From: JBLHKS01 sp047620505
Lineage (GTDB): Bacteria > Verrucomicrobiota > Verrucomicrobiia > Verrucomicrobiales > DEV007
DNA length: 19,508 nucleotides
NCBI GenBank assembly: GCA_047620505.1
Contig: JBLHKS010000136.1
Location: forward strand, 1 to 19,508
Reading direction: 5' to 3'
Of the stretch, positions 15,840-19,508 are shown piece after piece. Positions within the stretch are counted from its first letter, which is position 1. Each line of letters starts with the position of its first letter. Both the position numbers and the translations under genes were made by a program. The notes beneath the pieces were generated by a model. The model was not told where the DNA came from. It saw only the letters and a list, made by a program, of their open reading frames with translations, and did no database searches.

Positions 15840-17156
15840 ATGTCCGAGCGCTATGATCTCGCCTATGTTTTTGAGCGATTCCCGACGTTCACGCAGACGT
15901 TTTGTGTCCGCGAGATCGTTGAACTGGAGCGCCAGGGACTGCGACCGCTGATTTTCAGTCTGCGCGACACGAGCGACGAGCCGTCTCAAAGCTACCCGGA
16001 CGGACTGCGCGAGCGCGTGATCAACTTGCCGGCTAACGACGAGTTGATCGCCTTCGTCCGGCAGTTGCGAACCGAAAAACGCGTGCCGAAACAGGTCGAT
16101 TACACTTTGCGATTCTGGGATCAGCAGCCGGATAAGAAGCGGGTTTACGAAGCGGCTTGGATTGGTCATAAACTCCAGGAACTCGCTCCGAATGTGAAAC
16201 ACGCGCACGGACATTTCGCCGGGATGGCGGCACGGACGATGTGGTGGTTACGAGCGTTTCATGGCCTGACGTTCAGTTTTACGGTTCACGCGAATGACGC
16301 GTTTTGTGCGGAAAAAGACACGCTGGTCGGCCTCGATCGGCTGTTTCGAGACGCCTCGCTGATCGCGACGTCCAGCGGCTACACGGTCGACTGGATTAAT
16401 CGCGAGCACCCTGACACGACACGAAAAACGCGCCTGATTTACAACGGTCTGGACGTCGAAAAGTGGCTCGAAGCGAGCGGCGGGGAGCCGAAAGGAATCG
16501 GCTCACGGAAAATCTACAGCGTGGGTCGGCTGATCGAAAAAAAGGGGCACGACGACCTTGTCAGGGCGAGCGCGATTCTGCGTGACCGCGGTGTTGAGCA
16601 CAGCGTCCACATCATTGGTGATGGGCCGATGGAGGACGAAATTCGAGCGCAGATCGCCGCAGTTGGTTTGGAAAAAATTGTGATGCTTGAGGGCGCTCAG
16701 AACATGTCGACGATCACCGAGGCTCTGGTGAACGAGGCGCATCTTTTCGCGTTAGCCTCGGTCCCGGAATCGGACGGCGGAATGGACAATTTGCCTACCG
16801 TTTTGATCGAAGCGGGAGCGCTCGGGTTGCCGTGCGTTTCGACCAGGCTGGCGGGGATTCCCGAGGTGGTGATCGACGGTCAAACCGGTCTGCTCAGCGA
16901 AACTCGGAAGCCCGAAGCGTTCGCCGATCGCCTTCAGCAGCTGCTGGAAGACGAGGTCTTGTGTCGGAAGTTAGGCAAGGGCGGCTTTGCCCTGGCGGCT
17001 GAGCGTTTCGACAAAAAAATTACGGCCGCGAAATTGATCCAGGCCCTGCGAACGCGTGGGCGAGTTGGGTTTCATCCGAAGCAGATTCCGCTAAGGCTGG
17101 CGAATCTGCTGCCGGCCTTTTCTGCCAAAAAATTCTTCGGAATCAGCGGGAACTGA
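15840..17156 (+). CDS. GT4-family glycosyltransferase (exopolysaccharide type)
   Basis: A 438-residue cytoplasmic, membrane-associated GT-B glycosyltransferase that would transfer a sugar from a nucleotide donor onto a lipid-linked or surface glycan. N-terminal Rossmann half: YVFERFPTFTQTFCVREI, typical of colanic-acid and exopolysaccharide transferases, and HAHGHFAGMAARTMWWL. C-terminal half: SVGRLIEKKGHDDLV with phosphate-binding Arg230 and Lys235, HIIGDGPMEDEI, and ESDGGMDNLPTVLIEAGALGLP, where the family's E-x7-E reads D316-x7-E324. The ATG at 15840 gives the expected N terminus (SERYDLAYVFERFPT). The gene overlaps the next one tail to tail by 14 bases. Donor and acceptor cannot be told from sequence. 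Confidence 0.9.
   Translation: MSERYDLAYVFERFPTFTQTFCVREIVELERQGLRPLIFSLRDTSDEPSQSYPDGLRERVINLPANDELIAFVRQLRTEKRVPKQVDYTLRFWDQQPDKKRVYEAAWIGHKLQELAPNVKHAHGHFAGMAARTMWWLRAFHGLTFSFTVHANDAFCAEKDTLVGLDRLFRDASLIATSSGYTVDWINREHPDTTRKTRLIYNGLDVEKWLEASGGEPKGIGSRKIYSVGRLIEKKGHDDLVRASAILRDRGVEHSVHIIGDGPMEDEIRAQIAAVGLEKIVMLEGAQNMSTITEALVNEAHLFALASVPESDGGMDNLPTVLIEAGALGLPCVSTRLAGIPEVVIDGQTGLLSETRKPEAFADRLQQLLEDEVLCRKLGKGGFALAAERFDKKITAAKLIQALRTRGRVGFHPKQIPLRLANLLPAFSAKKFFGISGN
16935..16946. repeat. Iterated palindrome copy 12 (exact)
   Basis: CAGCAGCTGCTG; encodes Gln-Gln-Leu-Leu in the GT4 glycosyltransferase. Confidence 0.85.
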
Positions 17157-18777
17157 GCTGCGGTTTTTTCTGCTCGATTTCATACGCCATCGCTGTGCTT
17201 TCGCAGAGTTGGCCTTCGAAAATCTGAGAAAACATGACGAGCGGATTCTCGAGATCACCGCTCTTTTCGAGATATCTGTGAGGGTACTTTGAGATCATCT
17301 CGTCCAGCTTCTCTTTTGTGTAAATCGCGCCCGATTCGAGGCTAACGACTTGGCCTCTTGCCACTCCGTTGTAGCCCAGGTAGAGCGAATACCAGTGATG
17401 AAATCGGCTTAGTTCAAAAGCGCGATTTCGGTTCTCTTTATTGAATCTTAAAGTGCCCAGAAACGCTTCGTCTCCAGCCTTTTCGAGCTCTAACACGCGC
17501 TCAAAATCCTTGGCCAAAACGGCGTCCAGCTGAACTGATCCGTGAGCGCGCAAATTGTTCGGGTACTGCTCGACGGCGTCGCCCGCAAGGAGCTGAACGT
17601 CGGTCCAGAGATGCGAGCGCTGGATCGAAAGCATCGTGAACGAGCCAATGACCAGGGCCATCGCGGCAAGCCCGGCTCTCTGCTTCCAACGCGTCAAAGC
17701 AACGAGCCCGCAGCCGGCACCAAGCGCAATCCACGGCATCGCGGGGTAAAGCCGATATTCGACCATGAGCTCGCCGATGACATAACCAAATCGAATCAGG
17801 ATCTGCGCGAGAGCGAGGCAGAGCAGGACGCCGCCGAGTTTCCAGCGGCGTGAACGAAAAAGCCAGACGGCAAAGCCAACAAGCACGGCCAGCGCGATTG
17901 AAGAGACGATCGCGCCCGTGTCGCGCCAGCTCATCGTCATGGGAATGTAGTGGTCGGGGCTCAGGTTTGTGGGAAGAATGATGCGCTGAACGTAGCCCCA
18001 GAAAACTCGGGATTGCGTTAGGGCGTGTTCGAACAAAAGCGGGTGTCCAAGCGATTTTGAGCCGCGAAGAATCCATGGGATGAGCATCGCAAGCAGTCCG
18101 AGTCCGGCGATGACGAGGAGCGCGGTTTGACGAGGCGTTTCTGGCTTCAGATTCTTGCGCCAGGCGCGCCAATCAGCAAAAGCGAGGATCACGATCGCCG
18201 CTGAAATCGTGATGTGGCCGACTCCTGGTTGTTTTGAGCAAACGCCTAGAATCATAACGAGAGCGAGCCAGCCGGCACTGCGGAAACCAGGCTTCTGGGC
18301 GAAAACCAACGCTCGCCAAACGGTGAGCACGGTGAACAGCGCGACGCAGTCGATCATGAGGCAGCGCGCGTAGTGAACCGGCTCAGTCGTTAGCGGATGG
18401 CAGATGAAAATCAGCGCGCCGACCCAAGAGGCGAAATCGCGGTCAGCGTCTTTCGCGAAGACCTTCGCCGCCGTCAGCAGCTGCCGACCGATCGGGTAGA
18501 GCAGACAGCCGATCGTGAGGTGGACGGCGAGCGTCATCGCGTGGTATGCCGGCGATGCTGTGCCGAAAAGTTGGTAGACGCCGGACCAGATGAGGTAGGG
18601 GATCCAGCGCCAGGTTTTTCCCATCCAGGCACCTTCGTAAACTGCGGGTTCGCTGACGATGTGCATGTCGTCATCGAGATAAAAATCCGCCTGTAACGCA
18701 AAATAGTGGGCGATGCCGCCAAGCAGCAAAATCGCGGCGTATCGAAGCCAAGGAGCGGCGGGCATGGGCGTGAGCAT
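17143..18777 (-). CDS. Polytopic membrane protein, GT-C-type glycosyltransferase-like
   Basis: 544 residues with about ten hydrophobic segments between residues 10 and 400 and a soluble C-terminal region (about 400-544). The first extracytoplasmic loop carries FYLDDDMHIVSEP directly after the first membrane helix, an acidic cluster placed as in GT-C enzymes of the PMT/ArnT/TMTC group that use lipid-phosphate sugars. Other traits are FICHPLTTEPVHYARCLMIDCVALF and EYRLYPAMPWIALGAG, a pattern common in uncharacterised bacterial TMTC-like proteins. The C terminus has YPNNLRAHGSVQLDAVLAKDFERVLELEKAG, reminiscent of one TPR-like unit. Start at 18777, with Met5 as an alternative. Likely role: protein or surface glycosylation. 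It faces the GT4 gene convergently, which fits but does not prove a shared pathway. Confidence 0.75.
   Translation of the reverse strand: MLTPMPAAPWLRYAAILLLGGIAHYFALQADFYLDDDMHIVSEPAVYEGAWMGKTWRWIPYLIWSGVYQLFGTASPAYHAMTLAVHLTIGCLLYPIGRQLLTAAKVFAKDADRDFASWVGALIFICHPLTTEPVHYARCLMIDCVALFTVLTVWRALVFAQKPGFRSAGWLALVMILGVCSKQPGVGHITISAAIVILAFADWRAWRKNLKPETPRQTALLVIAGLGLLAMLIPWILRGSKSLGHPLLFEHALTQSRVFWGYVQRIILPTNLSPDHYIPMTMSWRDTGAIVSSIALAVLVGFAVWLFRSRRWKLGGVLLCLALAQILIRFGYVIGELMVEYRLYPAMPWIALGAGCGLVALTRWKQRAGLAAMALVIGSFTMLSIQRSHLWTDVQLLAGDAVEQYPNNLRAHGSVQLDAVLAKDFERVLELEKAGDEAFLGTLRFNKENRNRAFELSRFHHWYSLYLGYNGVARGQVVSLESGAIYTKEKLDEMISKYPHRYLEKSGDLENPLVMFSQIFEGQLCESTAMAYEIEQKKPQLSSR
18475..18486. repeat. 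Iterated palindrome copy 13 (11/12)
   Basis: CAGCAGCTGCCG; on the minus strand encodes Arg-Gln-Leu-Leu in the GT-C-like membrane protein. Confidence 0.7.
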
Positions 18778-18877
18778 CGGGAAAAATGCTTCGAAATATT
18801 AGAATTTCAAGTTTATTAATAATTTTCATAATTCTGCTTTGAATTTTCCCTCTCCGAATTTCCGTCTATTCTGGTCA
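18778..18877. promoter_or_regulatory. AT-rich divergent promoter region
   Basis: One hundred bases between divergent starts (18777 minus, 18878 plus), strikingly AT-rich against the surrounding GC-rich DNA, especially 18781-18850. TAATAT (minus strand, 18796-18801) and CATAAT (plus strand, 18827-18832) could be -10 elements, but no matching -35 with standard spacing was found. Confidence 0.5.
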
Positions 18878-19508
18878 ATGCGATTGACCGCAATTTTCCC
18901 ATTTTTCGCCCTGTTCCTCGGCTCTGTCGGAGCTCAGGATCTGATCGACGCGCCTCATCAGCTTCCTGTGTTTTCCGATCAGGAATCGCAAGGTCGCGCC
19001 GAGTTGGATTTCGAGTTTTACCCGCTCGGTTGGAGCGAAAGCGGCGAACAGCTGGCTTCGCTGGTTGCCGTGCCGAACGAAGCCGAAGACGAGCGCCGTT
19101 GGGAAGTTCGAATTGTGGATCTGGTGACGGACGAGACGCTGTTGGCCGAGACGGTTCGACATCCTTCTGACGGCAATGTTCGGACGTTCTGGGCGAAGCA
19201 CGGTGACTTCGTGAAGGAGCAAATGGAGGCGCGCGGGATCGAGCGGAGGGCTTTCGAATTGAGCCGGTTTCCTGCGATGCTCGGCACTCACGGTGCGGAT
19301 GTTTACGAATTCGTCCTGGCTCGGCAGTACGGCGCGGAACCGAATTTCGGCTATCAGGGTTTGAACCAGCTGACGGTGACGCTGATCCGAAACGGCGTGA
19401 AATCGAAGCGCATCCTGGAGGAAACCTGGGACCAGTGGTTTCCGCTCGCCGCCGGTGTCGTCGGCTACCTGCCAAGCCCGACCGGTGATCGAATTGCGAT
19501 TCTGTTAG
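18878..19508 (+). CDS. Secreted protein of unknown function, 3' end beyond the window
   Basis: An open frame from the ATG at 18878 to the last base with no stop, 210 complete codons. It begins with a signal peptide (MRLTAIFPFFALFLGSVGAQD, cleavage after Ala19). The mature part reads LDFEFYPLGWSESGEQLASLVAV, RRWEVRIVDLVTDETLLAET, FWAKHGDFVKEQMEARGIE, YEFVLARQYG and GYLPSPTGDRIAIL. The alternation of 'GWSESGEQLA' and 'SPTGDRIAI' with 'WEVRIVDLVTDE' suggests a WD40-like or DUF2259-like sequence of blades, but I cannot assign a family. A long opposite-strand frame over the same bases is arginine/serine-rich and judged a shadow. The gene is divergent from the GT-C-like gene. Confidence 0.8.
   Translation, partial: MRLTAIFPFFALFLGSVGAQDLIDAPHQLPVFSDQESQGRAELDFEFYPLGWSESGEQLASLVAVPNEAEDERRWEVRIVDLVTDETLLAETVRHPSDGNVRTFWAKHGDFVKEQMEARGIERRAFELSRFPAMLGTHGADVYEFVLARQYGAEPNFGYQGLNQLTVTLIRNGVKSKRILEETWDQWFPLAAGVVGYLPSPTGDRIAILL

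Noticed and set aside
15752..15841. N-terminal extension of the small exported protein to 15841
   Set aside because: Arg-rich, overlaps the divergent GT4 start and hides the hydrophobic N terminus.
18816..19475. 219-codon minus-strand frame at the right end
   Set aside because: Low-complexity Arg/Ser/Pro translation; the plus strand carries a signal peptide and a balanced composition over the same bases.

Overview
The window looks like a chromosomal segment of a Verrucomicrobiota bacterium or a close PVC relative, GC-rich (roughly 58% by eye). The main reason is the 1250-residue protein at 6269-10021. It joins a DUF1080 (3-keto-disaccharide hydrolase-like) domain to a PVC-type 'membrane-bound dehydrogenase' propeller, HEAT-like repeats and a C-terminal CXXCH haem domain, an architecture typical of Verrucomicrobia and Planctomycetes. 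The species cannot be fixed from the sequence. No tRNA, rRNA, insertion sequence, CRISPR array or phage gene was seen.

Layout. 1-1416 (+) is the C-terminal half of the ClpB disaggregase, cut by the window edge, followed by a hairpin terminator shared with a convergent secreted glutathione-peroxidase-like gene (1489-2037, -). 2094-4556 (-) is a compact cluster that reads, in transcription order: an unrecognised 144-residue protein, an OsmC-family peroxiredoxin-like protein that must start at TTG, a secreted NHL-repeat propeller and a Uma2-family nuclease-fold protein. 4623-10021 (+) holds a secreted pectate-lyase-like alpha/alpha-toroid protein and the giant DUF1080/propeller/cytochrome fusion. 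10269-13979 (+) is a two-gene unit: a fused sucrose-phosphate-synthase-like glycosyltransferase plus HAD phosphatase, then a clan-J (GH32/43-like) glycosidase. 14096-15751 (-) is a small exported protein followed by moeA. 15840-17156 (+) is a GT4 glycosyltransferase that overlaps tail to tail with a polytopic GT-C-like membrane protein (17143-18777, -). From 18878 a secreted protein of unknown function runs off the right edge.

The genes form loosely related modules: protein and redox stress (ClpB, GPx, OsmC), polysaccharide breakdown and sugar oxidation (lyase-like protein, fusion protein), synthesis and turnover of a sucrose-type disaccharide, molybdenum cofactor insertion, and surface glycan assembly (GT4, GT-C).

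The strongest signal not explained by the genes is a 12-bp perfect palindrome, CAGCAGCTGCTG. It occurs exactly seven times, with six further copies differing at one base, and all thirteen keep the core GCAGCTGC. They lie in ten different genes and one intergenic spacer and are read in two different coding frames (Gln-Gln-Leu-Leu or Ala-Ala-Ala), so selection appears to act on the DNA and not on the proteins. It resembles the highly iterated palindromes of cyanobacteria in behaviour but has a different sequence. A second window-wide trait is the absence of a recognisable Shine-Dalgarno sequence before any visible start codon.
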